Below are positions 45,101 through 53,035 of a DNA stretch of 64,000 nucleotides, piece after piece. The position numbers and the translations under genes were made by a program. Origin of the DNA: Chitinophagaceae bacterium (GTDB lineage Bacteria > Bacteroidota > Bacteroidia > Chitinophagales > Chitinophagaceae). Positions within the stretch are counted from its first letter, which is position 1. Each line of letters starts with the position of its first letter. The stretch covers positions 1 to 64,000 of the forward strand of contig JACMLY010000052.1 in NCBI GenBank assembly GCA_014379345.1. The letters run 5' to 3'. The notes under the pieces are model-generated. The model worked only from the letters and a program-made list of their open reading frames with translations. It was not told where the DNA came from and searched no databases.

Positions 45101-47074
45101 TTATTGCGCCACCGCTTCCGCTCCATACATCTGCCCTTTAAACTTTAAAGACGGTGAGGAAATCAAAGCACCCAATCCGAGTTCATTCCATTTTTTGTCA
45201 ATGCTGTCAATCGTTTCATCAGCAGCTACAATAATATTGGGCCAGTCGCGCTGAAAGTTGTCAATCGCTTTGGTTTTAATGGTTCCATCAAAACCCATGC
45301 ATGACCATGTTTTATCCTGATCGCTTGAGGACGCTCTCTGGAAAAGTGTATGATCTCTTTTAGGATCGAGGTTGTTACAGAACCGCCACAAGGCGGTGGT
45401 CAGGTCATTTGCATTCACTGTATGTTCTACATACAATATCATTTTGAGACCTTCTGCTTGCGGTAATTCACAAATACGCTCATGCAATTCGCGGATATGT
45501 CCCTTTCTATTTTTTTGTACAGACACCACCATACAGGGTATCTCTTTTTGAAGCAACGCAATATTTACCCCCTTCACTTCTTCAAATCTATTTTTTATCA
45601 TTTCTTCGTATAATTGTCCCTCCAACTTTCGCTCAGGACCGGATTGAGACTGCCAGCTTTCTTCCCTTTCTTCCTCAAATTTATAAGTGCCGTCAATGCA
45701 CATTTTTCCCCCGAAACCCAATTTGCTGCAGCTATGATCCAGTACATCCATAGGTCCTTGTGAAAAATGAATATCAGTAGCAGGATTCAGGTTTTTAAAA
45801 ACATCCTGTGCCAGCTGCAGGTAATCATTAATCGGGAAATCCTTTATCGACTCCTCCCCAACGGACAGACCGGGGGAGGCGGCCGTTAACACCAGAATCT
45901 TATTAAACATCATCTGCCCGGCGCCCCACATGGCATTCATCACTTTTAAACCCTGCCCCGCATATTCTTTTTTGATCTTGGTGATAACCAAATTGTGAAA
46001 CACGCCCTCAACTGGCATGTCCATATCAATAATTTCAGGAACCATTGTCATTTTAATCGGCGCCAGGAATATCCGTTCTGTCGCTTTTCCCAGCCATGCA
46101 TCTTCCTGTGGCGGAATTCCGACGATCGTTGCAGGGTATACGGCATTTTTTTTATGCGTAATGGCCGTGATATGAAAACGCGGATACCAATCGGGTAATG
46201 AATAATATCCGGTGTGATCACCAAATGGTCCTTCCCATATCAGTTCGTCGTTCGGATCAACGTACCCTTCAATTACAAAGTCGGCATCTGCCGGTACTTC
46301 GATATCAGGTTGGGTAATACATTTTACCAGCTCTACTTTCTTCTTGCGTAAAAAACCTGCCAGCATATATTCATCTACGTTTTCGGGTAGCGGTGCTGTT
46401 GCTGAATAGGCATATACCGGGTCGCCGCCCAAGGCTACTGCCACAGGCATTCGCTTTCCTGTTTTTTTATATTCATTAAAATGTTTTGCGCTTACTTTAT
46501 GTTTATGCCAATGCATGCCGGTAAGTGTTGGGCCATATACCTGCATCCGGTACATGCCAACATTTCTTGAATTTGTGTTCGGATCCTTTGTATGAATAAC
46601 AGGGAGGGTAACAAAGGGACCACCATCCTTCGGCCAGCAGGTGATCACAGGAAGTTTTGTAATGTCGGGTTGCGGCATAATCACTTCCTGGCATTCACCG
46701 CGTCCATTTTTTACCTTGGGCATCCAGGATGCAAATTGTCCTAGTTTAGGTAGTAATTTTAGTTTATCCAGTATATTTTCTTTGGGTGCCGAAAGTAAAT
46801 GGAAAAGATTCTCGATCTCCGTTGTTATATCATTGAGCTGTTGAACGCCGAGTGCAATACACATTCGTTTTTCACTTCCATAGGCATTCATCAATACGGG
46901 AAAAGGATAACCTGTATTCTCAAATAAGAGAGCTTTACCACCACCAGCAGTTTTGCTGACACGATCCGTGATTTCGGCAATCTCCAGTTTCGGATCAACA
47001 TACGTTTTAATACGAACAAGTTCCCCGGCCTTTTCTAAAACATCGATGAAGTGCTGTTGATTTCTATATGCCAT
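45101..47074 (-). CDS. UbiD-family (prenylated-FMN) decarboxylase with an in-frame palindrome
   Basis: 657 residues. UbiD enzymes decarboxylate aromatic or alpha,beta-unsaturated acids with prenylated FMN; in Bacteroidota a UbiD homologue is expected in menaquinone synthesis. Landmarks: NVGMYRMQVYGPTLTGMHWH, EGPFGDHTGYYS and ATDIHFSQGPMDVLDHSCSK. Between KILVLT and NDYLQLAQ there is a stretch (AASPGLSVGEESIKDFP) about 12-14 residues longer than I expect from the family. It is encoded by a palindrome at 45853-45879. If real, the insert has not broken the frame. Confidence 0.92.
   Translation of the reverse strand: MAYRNQQHFIDVLEKAGELVRIKTYVDPKLEIAEITDRVSKTAGGGKALLFENTGYPFPVLMNAYGSEKRMCIALGVQQLNDITTEIENLFHLLSAPKENILDKLKLLPKLGQFASWMPKVKNGRGECQEVIMPQPDITKLPVITCWPKDGGPFVTLPVIHTKDPNTNSRNVGMYRMQVYGPTLTGMHWHKHKVSAKHFNEYKKTGKRMPVAVALGGDPVYAYSATAPLPENVDEYMLAGFLRKKKVELVKCITQPDIEVPADADFVIEGYVDPNDELIWEGPFGDHTGYYSLPDWYPRFHITAITHKKNAVYPATIVGIPPQEDAWLGKATERIFLAPIKMTMVPEIIDMDMPVEGVFHNLVITKIKKEYAGQGLKVMNAMWGAGQMMFNKILVLTAASPGLSVGEESIKDFPINDYLQLAQDVFKNLNPATDIHFSQGPMDVLDHSCSKLGFGGKMCIDGTYKFEEEREESWQSQSGPERKLEGQLYEEMIKNRFEEVKGVNIALLQKEIPCMVVSVQKNRKGHIRELHERICELPQAEGLKMILYVEHTVNANDLTTALWRFCNNLDPKRDHTLFQRASSSDQDKTWSCMGFDGTIKTKAIDNFQRDWPNIIVAADETIDSIDKKWNELGLGALISSPSLKFKGQMYGAEAVAQ
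45853..45879. repeat. CCTCCCC/GGGGAGG palindrome inside the UbiD gene
   Basis: CCTCCCC (45853-45859) pairs with GGGGAGG (45873-45879), and an inner CGG/CCG pair closes the loop. It is in frame and encodes part of the extra residues of the UbiD protein. Confidence 0.8.
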
Positions 47075-47081
47075 TCTGCAA

Positions 47082-47124
47082 AAGTAAGTACGAAGTATGA
47101 AGTACGAAATACGAAGTGTGAAAT
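47082..47124. repeat. AAGTACGAAGTATG word repeat
   Basis: Degenerate AAGTACG/GAAGTATG/GAAATACG units directly upstream of the UbiD start. A short GACTTCGTT patch downstream (47136) could pair with it. The words resemble those at 15096-15287. Confidence 0.85.
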
Positions 47125-47145
47125 AACGGGGAAAGACTTCGTTAA

Positions 47146-47173
47146 AACGGTCGACGGCCGACCGTCAACCGTT
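47146..47173. repeat. GACGG-type palindrome
   Basis: AACGGTCGACGG and CCGTCAACCGTT form a 12-position stem with one mismatch around a CCGA loop. A similar TCGACGG/CCGTCGA stem is found at 59438-59457. Confidence 0.8.
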
Positions 47174-47177
47174 CACG

Positions 47178-47218
47178 CACATACAAATGGAGCGAGATTG
47201 TCGCTCCATTTGTATGTG
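47178..47218. terminator. 18-bp perfect hairpin after the barrel gene
   Basis: CACATACAAATGGAGCGA and TCGCTCCATTTGTATGTG are exactly complementary with a 5-base loop, GATTG. It lies 22 bp past the stop of the leftward barrel gene. The T run is poor on both strands, so its role may be RNA stability. Confidence 0.65.
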
Positions 47219-47239
47219 TTATCATGATATTTAAAATGC

Positions 47240-48097
47240 TTATAGCACTTTCGGGCAATCGGTTCTTCCTTTACGATTTCCATTCCCGAAAAAAGATCTG
47301 TTTCCGGTATTGATAGACACTGCAAGGGTGATCCCTGTAAAATAATACCAATCCTTGAATTTTGATCCTCCGCGGATTGTTCCGTCTGCGGGATACGCGG
47401 TATTCCCCGTTTTCAATTCGCCCCCGCGATAACTCATTTCAACGGCTTTGGGTCCTTTTTCAAGCACCAGTATAGCTGCATCAACATACGTTGTGCTCAG
47501 GTCATCCAGATAATCGAAAAATGTTTTCCGGAATCCAAATTCATAACCCAACACTGCATTTTCATTTATCCTTAACTTGATGCCCCCGCCAAATGGTATC
47601 GCAAACTGGGTAAGTTTATACGGCTTACGGTCGGGGTAAGCAGCCAGGCCCTGCCCTTCAGTTGAAAGTGGATGAAGAAAAATCTTATTTCCCAAAGTAT
47701 CACGTGTATAAGGATTAAAATGAAAAACAGCAATCCCTCCAAATACATAGGGCGAAAACCGGTTCTGATCCAGGTCCAAAAAAGTATACTCGCCCAGCAG
47801 GTGACCCTCCAGGATTTTGGATTGAAAACTTAAATTTCGAGCCTGGAGGATTGGCTTATTCAGTTTATCATCGCCCTTCACTCTTCCATAATTAAAACCG
47901 CTACGGATAGAAATATGTGAAGTAAGATCATATTTTACTCCCGCACCAAATGCTCCGTTGGATTGATCAAGTGTAAAGGTCTTGTCCTGAAGGTCGCCCT
48001 GGTAATTCGAAAAACCTCCAAATAGGGTAACGTGCAAACGTTGCTGGGCCGACATTACAAAAGGGAACAACAGGCATAATAAAAAAAGTTTCCGCAT
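47240..48097 (-). CDS. DUF6089-like outer-membrane beta-barrel protein
   Basis: About 285 residues from MRKLFLLCLLFPFVMSAQQ. The frame is open 30 codons further up (48187), but the signal peptide start is convincing. After the signal, alternating strands (VTLFGGFSNYQGDLQDK, ISIRSGFNYGRVKGDD, SPYVFGGIAVFHFNP, YKLTQFAIPFGGGIKLR, VLGYEFGFRKTFFDY) form a small porin-like barrel, as in DUF6089/OmpA-like beta-barrel proteins of gliding-motility and secretion neighbourhoods. No such partners are nearby. Function unknown. Confidence 0.8.
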   Translation of the reverse strand: MRKLFLLCLLFPFVMSAQQRLHVTLFGGFSNYQGDLQDKTFTLDQSNGAFGAGVKYDLTSHISIRSGFNYGRVKGDDKLNKPILQARNLSFQSKILEGHLLGEYTFLDLDQNRFSPYVFGGIAVFHFNPYTRDTLGNKIFLHPLSTEGQGLAAYPDRKPYKLTQFAIPFGGGIKLRINENAVLGYEFGFRKTFFDYLDDLSTTYVDAAILVLEKGPKAVEMSYRGGELKTGNTAYPADGTIRGGSKFKDWYYFTGITLAVSINTGNRSFFGNGNRKGRTDCPKVL

Positions 48098-48322
48098 ACG
48101 AACAGTTTTGATAAATAATAAGTTGCGGCTTTCAGGAAGGACTGGTCTTTGGTAGATATTGGAGGAATTAATCTGATGATCACGCATTAACGCAAGTATT
48201 GCGCCAATTATTTGTTAATGAAACCCTATAAACTTTTTCCCTTTTTTCATTTCCGTTTTCCGAAAGAGTAATCTCCATTTTAGAAAATACATATTTTAGT
48301 TTAGACTTGCAAGCCTCTTGTT

Positions 48323-48402
48323 AGAGAAGTGGCGCATCCCGGTAGCGCACTTGTATGGGGCCCCGCCGTCGGCGGGGGGTTCAAATCCTGGCTACATCTC
48401 CA
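48323..48402 (+). pseudogene. Degenerate tRNA-Pro copy
   Basis: The D arm and the anticodon 5' half match the intact tRNA downstream, but after ATGGGG the sequence CCCCGCCGTCGGCGGGG, a 7-bp hairpin, replaces the 3' anticodon stem and variable loop. The T loop GGTTCAAATCC is kept. The acceptor stem pairs only 5 of 7. It is likely not aminoacylated. Confidence 0.65.
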
Positions 48403-48426
48403 TTTTAATAAATACATATTTTAGTT

Positions 48427-48434
48427 TAGATTTG
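48427..48434 (+). promoter_or_regulatory. Bacteroidota-type -7 box of the tRNA-Pro
   Basis: TAGATTTG fits the TAnnTTTG -7 consensus of the phylum and lies 14 bp before the tRNA. The duplicated upstream copy has TAGACTTG (one change). Confidence 0.6.
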
Positions 48435-48448
48435 CAACCCTTTTTGTT

Positions 48449-48522
48449 CGGGAAGTGGCGCAGCCCGGTAGCGCACTTGTATGGGGTGCAAGGGGTCGCA
48501 GGTTCAAATCCTGTCTTCCCGA
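48449..48522 (+). tRNA. tRNA-Pro (anticodon GGG)
   Basis: A complete cloverleaf: acceptor CGGGAAG/CTTCCCG with discriminator A, D stem GCGC/GCGC around AGCCCGGTA, anticodon stem CTTGT/GCAAG with loop ATGGGGT, so the anticodon is GGG and reads CCC/CCU, and T stem GCAGG/CCTGT with loop TTCAAAT. CCA is not encoded. A terminator follows at 48530. Confidence 0.93.
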
Positions 48523-48529
48523 CTTTTAC

Positions 48530-48559
48530 AAAGCCTTGGTGATTTCATCAAGGCTTTTT
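48530..48559 (+). terminator. tRNA terminator
   Basis: AAAGCCTTG and CAAGGCTTT form a 9-bp stem with a T run at the end, 8 bp after the tRNA. Confidence 0.9.
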
Positions 48560-48616
48560 GTGTTTTAGCACGTTCTTTTTATTTTATAGCCTGCTAATTT
48601 CATTTTAAAAAAGGTT

Positions 48617-48758
48617 GTGTCCTATTACGTTTATATTCTTCAAAACCTCAAAGAAAGCAAATATTATATTGGCTCCACCCCAAAGTGCCGCTTTAAAACG
48701 TGAAAGAGAAATTAAAGCGTACAAAGGTGCACAAGCCTTCAAAAAGTTGCTCATTTCT
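48617..48758 (+). pseudogene. GIY-YIG nuclease remnant
   Basis: From a GTG at 48617 the frame reads SYYVYILQNLKESKYYIGST, the start of a GIY-YIG domain. It breaks near 48680, and a second frame continues SAALKREREIKAYKGAQAF and KKLL, the family's C-terminal end. About 40 residues of the middle and the frame are lost. The intact family is about 85-95 residues. It sits just after the tRNA terminator, a common place for small invaders. Confidence 0.7.
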
Positions 48759-48878
48759 TCCAATCTAACTCCTAACTATTTACGTGACTTTTTAATACCA
48801 AGTTGGGTGTTAATGCATAAACCGTGATTTGCAATCCATTTTCATAACAAACCTTATCTTCGCTCAACTTTTTCCGCA

Positions 48879-50144
48879 ATGAAGGTTCTTCTACAACAAG
48901 CTCACATAATTGACCCGTCATCACCTTATCACCGAACAACAAACGATATTTTTATCGATGCAGGCATTATTACAAAAATTGACGCATCTATCGACCAGGA
49001 GGCCGACGAGGTTGTATCGGATGAAAACCTGCATGTTTCACCCGGTTGGCTGGATGTGTTTGCCAATTTTGGTGATCCCGGTTATGAATTTAAAGAAACG
49101 CTTGAGACCGGCGCCGCAGCCGCTGCAGCAGGAGGCTTTACAGATGTCTTTGTTATTCCGAATACAAAACCTGTCATCGATACCAAATCGCAGGTAGAAT
49201 ATATCCGTCGTAAATCAGCTTCTTTACCTGTAAACATTTACCCAATTGGTGCTGTGTCGAAAAATGCAGAAGGCAAGGATCTTGCCGAGATGTATGATAT
49301 GCTTGCAAGCGGCGCTATCGCTTTCAGTGATGGTTTGTATCCCGTACAATCTGCCGGTATCTTGCTGAAAGCACTTCAGTACGTTAGGGCGTTTAATGGA
49401 GTGATCATCCAGATCCCGGATGATAAGAGTATCGGTACAAACGGATTGATGCATGAAGGCATTGTGTCTACCCGCCTGGGATTGCCCGGAAAGCCCATGA
49501 TGGCTGAAGAATTACTGGTGGCCAGGGATATAAAGCTGGCGCGATATGCAGATTCCAAATTGCATTTTACCGGGGTTACCTCTCCTAAATCATTGGAATA
49601 TATTAAGCGTGCAAAAGATTCCGGTATCCGCGTCACCTGTTCTGTAACTCCGTACCATTTGTATTTTTCAGACGAAGACCTGCTGAATTATGATACCAAT
49701 TTAAAAGTATACCCTCCTCTGCGGACAAAACAGGATACAGTTGCTTTATGCAAAGCGGTGGCAGATGGGACCGTTGATTGTATTGCTACTCACCACATGC
49801 CGCATGAATATGACAGTAAGGTTCTTGAATTTGAGTATGCTAAAAACGGTATGATCGGGTTGCAAACCTGTTATGCCGTATTAAGAACGATTATGCCGGA
49901 GATTCCGGAGACCAAATGGGTAGAGTTGCTCAGCATCAATCCCCGGAAAGTATTCGGCCTGCCTCAACCAATGATAACGATCGGTGAGGAGGCAATAATA
50001 ACGATGTATAAACCGGCTTCTCCTTACACGGTGTCAGTTGGCGATTTCCGTTCCAAATCAAAAAATTCTGCATTTATAGGAAAGAAGCTTGAAGGGAATA
50101 TTAGAGGAATTATTCGCAAAGACAATTTATTTTTGAACCCTTAA
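48879..50144 (+). CDS. Dihydroorotase-like protein lacking the HxH metal motif
   Basis: 421 residues with the amidohydrolase (TIM-barrel) layout of dihydroorotase, which closes the pyrimidine ring. At the metal site, where active enzymes have HxH before RDPGYE, this one reads [18 protein letters not shown] (about 57-74), without the two His. Later, [14 protein letters not shown] keeps some of the usual ATDHAPH region. The protein is probably an inactive relative (as the PyrC-like partner of some aspartate transcarbamoylases) or has another job, and a second, true PyrC is expected elsewhere. It leads into a DUF4199 gene after 9 bp. Confidence 0.85.
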   Translation: MKVLLQQAHIIDPSSPYHRTTNDIFIDAGIITKIDASIDQEADEVVSDENLHVSPGWLDVFANFGDPGYEFKETLETGAAAAAAGGFTDVFVIPNTKPVIDTKSQVEYIRRKSASLPVNIYPIGAVSKNAEGKDLAEMYDMLASGAIAFSDGLYPVQSAGILLKALQYVRAFNGVIIQIPDDKSIGTNGLMHEGIVSTRLGLPGKPMMAEELLVARDIKLARYADSKLHFTGVTSPKSLEYIKRAKDSGIRVTCSVTPYHLYFSDEDLLNYDTNLKVYPPLRTKQDTVALCKAVADGTVDCIATHHMPHEYDSKVLEFEYAKNGMIGLQTCYAVLRTIMPEIPETKWVELLSINPRKVFGLPQPMITIGEEAIITMYKPASPYTVSVGDFRSKSKNSAFIGKKLEGNIRGIIRKDNLFLNP

Positions 50145-50153
50145 ATTTTTACA

Positions 50154-50693
50154 ATGGAAACCACGAAGAAAAATAACAGTATAGGTTTAACATATGGTCT
50201 CATTACCGGGTTGATCATTTGCCTGATTGCCTTGGTGCAGTACCTGGGCGGGCTTAAAACCTATATGAGCCCGCTAGGCTACCTGGTTTATGTAGTTCTT
50301 ATTGTAATGGCTGTGCTGGCAGGGCAAAAGCAAAAAAATTTAAATGGCGGCCATCTTGACTTCGGTGAAGCATTGAAAGTCACTTTTAGCGTATTTGCTT
50401 CAGCCTTATTGTTACAAACTTTATTCACCTATGTTCTGTTCAATTTTATCGATCCTTCATTCAAAGAAGCGCTGGCGCAGGAAATATTAAATAAAACGGA
50501 AGAATTTATGCGCAAATTCGGAGCTTCTGACAGCACGATCGATGAAGCATTGGAGAGCGAGCGTGGAAAAGATCCGTTTTCGTTAAGCAGGATGTTACTC
50601 GGTTATGGTATCACGTGTATTGTATGTTTTATTATTTGTTTGATCATCTCGGCAATTATAAAGAAAAATAAACCAGTATTTCCAACCATCTAA
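50154..50693 (+). CDS. DUF4199 membrane protein
   Basis: 179 residues with four membrane helices (LTYGLITGLIICLIALVQYL, YLVYVVLIVMAVLAGQK, FSVFASALLLQTLFTYVLF, LLGYGITCIVCFIICLIIS), typical of DUF4199. The motif HLDFGEALKV sits between helices 2 and 3. Function unknown. It is placed between the dihydroorotase-like gene and a glycosyltransferase, with gaps of about 10 bp on both sides, so all belong to one operon. Confidence 0.85.
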   Translation: METTKKNNSIGLTYGLITGLIICLIALVQYLGGLKTYMSPLGYLVYVVLIVMAVLAGQKQKNLNGGHLDFGEALKVTFSVFASALLLQTLFTYVLFNFIDPSFKEALAQEILNKTEEFMRKFGASDSTIDEALESERGKDPFSLSRMLLGYGITCIVCFIICLIISAIIKKNKPVFPTI

Positions 50694-50703
50694 CTTTAAA
50701 TGA

Positions 50704-51645
50704 ATGGACGTATCCATTGTTGTGCCATTGTTTAATGAAGAAGAATCATTACCGGAACTTTGTAGCTGGATTGAAAGAGTATGCACAGACAACCACCTAA
50801 GCTATGAAATAGTGCTGATCGATGATGGAAGTACGGATGCTTCCTGGAATATTGTTGAATCACTTTCCGCCGGCAATCCTCATATTAAGGGAATTCGTTT
50901 CCAAAGAAATTATGGTAAATCGGCGGCTTTGAATGAAGGATTTAAATTGGTGCAGGGTGATGTTGTGATCACTATGGATGCAGATATGCAGGATAGCCCG
51001 GATGAGATACCGGAACTCAGGAAAATGATCATTAAAGATGGGTACGACCTGGTAAGCGGATGGAAACAAAGAAGGCACGATCCTATCAGCAAAACAATTC
51101 CCTCTAAATTTTTTAACGGGGTAACAGCCAGGGTGTCAAAAATCAAATTACACGATTTTAACTGCGGGCTTAAGGCTTACAAATTAAAAGTTGTAAAAAC
51201 CATCGAGGTTTACGGTGAAATGCACCGCTATATTCCATTGATCGCAAAATGGGCGGGCTATAGAAAGATCGGTGAAAAAGTAGTGGAGCACCGGGCAAGG
51301 AAATACGGTAAATCGAAATTTGGCCTTGAGCGCTTCGTAAATGGATTTCTCGATCTGGCCTCCATTATGTTTGTCGGAAAATTCGGTAAACGTCCCATGC
51401 ATTTTTTTGGTACCTGGGGAACGATTTGTTTCCTGTTTGGATTTCTCGTCTTTACCTATCTCACGATCTCCAAATTTTTTCTTGAGAAAACAGGAATGAC
51501 GCAAAGACCGTTGTTTTTCTTTGCGCTGTTGGCAATGATCATCGGTACACAGTTATTTCTCACAGGATTCATTGCCGAATTGATTACAAGAAATGCATCC
51601 GGAAGGAATTTTTATCTGATCGAAAAGAAAATCGGATTTGAGTAA
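50704..51645 (+). CDS. Family 2 glycosyltransferase with two membrane helices
   Basis: 313 residues. GT2 domain: VSIVVPLFNEEESLPELC at the start, IDDGSTDASWNIV near 40, and the DxD-type VITMDADMQDSPDEIPEL near 90, which binds the nucleotide sugar through a metal. The C-terminal two helices (WGTICFLFGFLVFTYLTI and FFALLAMIIGTQLFLTGFIA) match the DPM1/ArnC/GtrB group that loads sugars onto undecaprenyl phosphate. It overlaps the next gene by 8 bases. Confidence 0.93.
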   Translation: MDVSIVVPLFNEEESLPELCSWIERVCTDNHLSYEIVLIDDGSTDASWNIVESLSAGNPHIKGIRFQRNYGKSAALNEGFKLVQGDVVITMDADMQDSPDEIPELRKMIIKDGYDLVSGWKQRRHDPISKTIPSKFFNGVTARVSKIKLHDFNCGLKAYKLKVVKTIEVYGEMHRYIPLIAKWAGYRKIGEKVVEHRARKYGKSKFGLERFVNGFLDLASIMFVGKFGKRPMHFFGTWGTICFLFGFLVFTYLTISKFFLEKTGMTQRPLFFFALLAMIIGTQLFLTGFIAELITRNASGRNFYLIEKKIGFE

Positions 51646-52861
51646 GATAGTCATTATAGGGCCGGCATATCCTCTCCGGGGAGGGCTGGCAACCTTTAAT
51701 CAACGCCTGGCAAAACAGTTTTCAGATGAGGGCCATGAATGCAGCATCTATTCTTTTTCATTGCAGTATCCATCCTTTCTGTTTCCCGGTACAACGCAGT
51801 ATTCGATTGACCCGCCTCCTGCAGATCTGAAAATCTTTACAGCCATTAATTCCATCAATCCCTTCAATTGGATAAAAATTGGAAATAAGCTAAAAAAAAA
51901 TCGACCCGATATTATTGTTGTGCGTTACTGGTTGCCATTTATGGGACCTGCATTAGGAACGATCCTGAGAAGGGTAAAAAAAAACAGGCACACAAAGATC
52001 ATTGCCATTACCGATAATATTTTACCACATGAAAAAAGAACCGGCGATGTTCCGTTCACAAAATATTTTCTCAAGAGCTGCGATGGTTTTATTACCATGA
52101 GCGAAAAAGTAATGAATGATCTGCGAAGGTTTGAAAAGGGTAAGCCGGCGAAACAGGTATTGCATCCCCTGTATGATAATTTTGGTTTCCCGGTTCAAAA
52201 AGAAGAAGCCCGCAGATACTTAAAAATTGCGCAAGATGATTTTATCCTGCTTTTTTTCGGTTTCATTCGCAAATACAAAGGCTTGGATTTATTACTGGAC
52301 GCGATGGCAATACTTAAAAAAAAATCATTGCTACCCACGCCTATTAAAGAACCTGATGCCGTACAGACTGGCCTGCCTACCGGACAGGTAGATCCGCCGC
52401 TCACCACTCACCATTCACCACTCACCATTCACCTTCTCGTAGCCGGCGAGTTTTATGAAGACAGTGAGCCCTACCTGCAACAAATACGAAATCTGGGAAT
52501 AGAAGACGATCTGATACTCAAAACCAATTTCATACCTGACAATGAAGTAAAATATTATTTCAGTGCGGCCGATGCAGTTATTCAACCTTACCGAAATGCT
52601 ACGCAAAGCGGGGTTACGCCACTCTCCTATCATTTTGAGAAACCGATGATCGTTACCAATGTCGGAAGTTTACCCGCCTTGGTGCCGCATGAACAGGTTG
52701 GAATTGTATGTGAACCAAACGCCGCTTCTATTGCGATGGCTATACAACGGTATATCGAATTAGGCGAAAATTATTTTTTGCCGCATCTTCGCAATGAAAA
52801 ACTAAAGTATTCATGGAGTACGCTTACCAAAACTGTTTTCGAATTATCAAACATGGTCTGA
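51638..52861 (+). CDS. Family 4 glycosyltransferase with an in-frame repeat insertion
   Basis: 407 residues from a TTG that overlaps the previous stop. The start, MSKIVIIGPAYPLRGGLATF, is a GT4 donor-binding glycine loop. GFIRKYKGLDLLLDAMAILK (near 205) and then GVTPLSYHFEKPMIVTNVG (about 330-350) form the C-terminal Rossmann domain. Between the helix after KGLD and the LLVAGEFYEDSEPY strand there is an unexpected stretch, LLPTPIKEPDAVQTGLPTGQ and then PPLTTHHSPLTIH, coded by repeats. The last codons are Met-Val-stop, from a GGTCTGAC repeat. It is likely still a working sugar transferase of the surface glycan cluster. Confidence 0.9.
   Translation: MSKIVIIGPAYPLRGGLATFNQRLAKQFSDEGHECSIYSFSLQYPSFLFPGTTQYSIDPPPADLKIFTAINSINPFNWIKIGNKLKKNRPDIIVVRYWLPFMGPALGTILRRVKKNRHTKIIAITDNILPHEKRTGDVPFTKYFLKSCDGFITMSEKVMNDLRRFEKGKPAKQVLHPLYDNFGFPVQKEEARRYLKIAQDDFILLFFGFIRKYKGLDLLLDAMAILKKKSLLPTPIKEPDAVQTGLPTGQVDPPLTTHHSPLTIHLLVAGEFYEDSEPYLQQIRNLGIEDDLILKTNFIPDNEVKYYFSAADAVIQPYRNATQSGVTPLSYHFEKPMIVTNVGSLPALVPHEQVGIVCEPNAASIAMAIQRYIELGENYFLPHLRNEKLKYSWSTLTKTVFELSNMV
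52376..52433. repeat. CTCACCATTCACC repeat inside the glycosyltransferase gene
   Basis: A CTACC/GGTAG palindrome (about 52376-52390) is followed by alternating CTCACCA and TTCACCA units at about 52400-52433. All are in frame. The words are of the same kind as the intergenic ones elsewhere in the window. Confidence 0.85.
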
Positions 52862-52877
52862 CGGTCGCCGTCTGACC
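52855..52877. repeat. GGTCTGAC palindromic element, copy B
   Basis: GGTCTGAC opens and GTCTGACC closes a 23-bp near palindrome. The GTC TGA within it is the last codon and stop of the glycosyltransferase. It matches copy A (33713-33741, read on the minus strand) at 19 of 23 positions. Confidence 0.9.
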
Positions 52878-52898
52878 AGATCAAACCTTAGTAAAAAT

Positions 52899-53004
52899 TT
52901 CGTTGTGTTCTTCGAGTCTTCCTTTGTGTCCTTTGTGAACCTTATGATTGTACAGGCAAGGGTTCACTAAGGACACAAAGGAAGACACAGAGAACACGAA
53001 GAAG
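52899..53004. repeat. CTTTGTGTCC word hairpin
   Basis: The left arm (52899-52943) holds GTGTTCTTCG, TCTTCCTTTGTGTCCTTTG and TGAACC, the right arm (52958-53004) GGTTCACTAAGGACACAAAG and GAAGACACAGAGAACACGAA. They are complementary over about 40 bp with few mismatches. It lies between the glycosyltransferase and hddA. Confidence 0.95.
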
Positions 53005-53035
53005 AATCTGGTAAAGTCCGGCATATAATACAACT

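Larger units (their letters stand above)
48272..48486 (+). repeat. Tandem duplication of a promoter and tRNA-Pro 5' half
   Basis: ATCTCCATTTT, AAATACATATTTTAGTTTAGA and then the tRNA 5' region through CTTGTATGGGG occur twice, at 48272-48360 and about 48396-48486, about 90% identical. The second unit starts inside the 3' end of the first tRNA-like sequence. Confidence 0.85.

Noticed and set aside
48318-48542. 74-codon ORF across the tRNA region
   Set aside because: It covers two tRNA-like sequences that explain the conservation.
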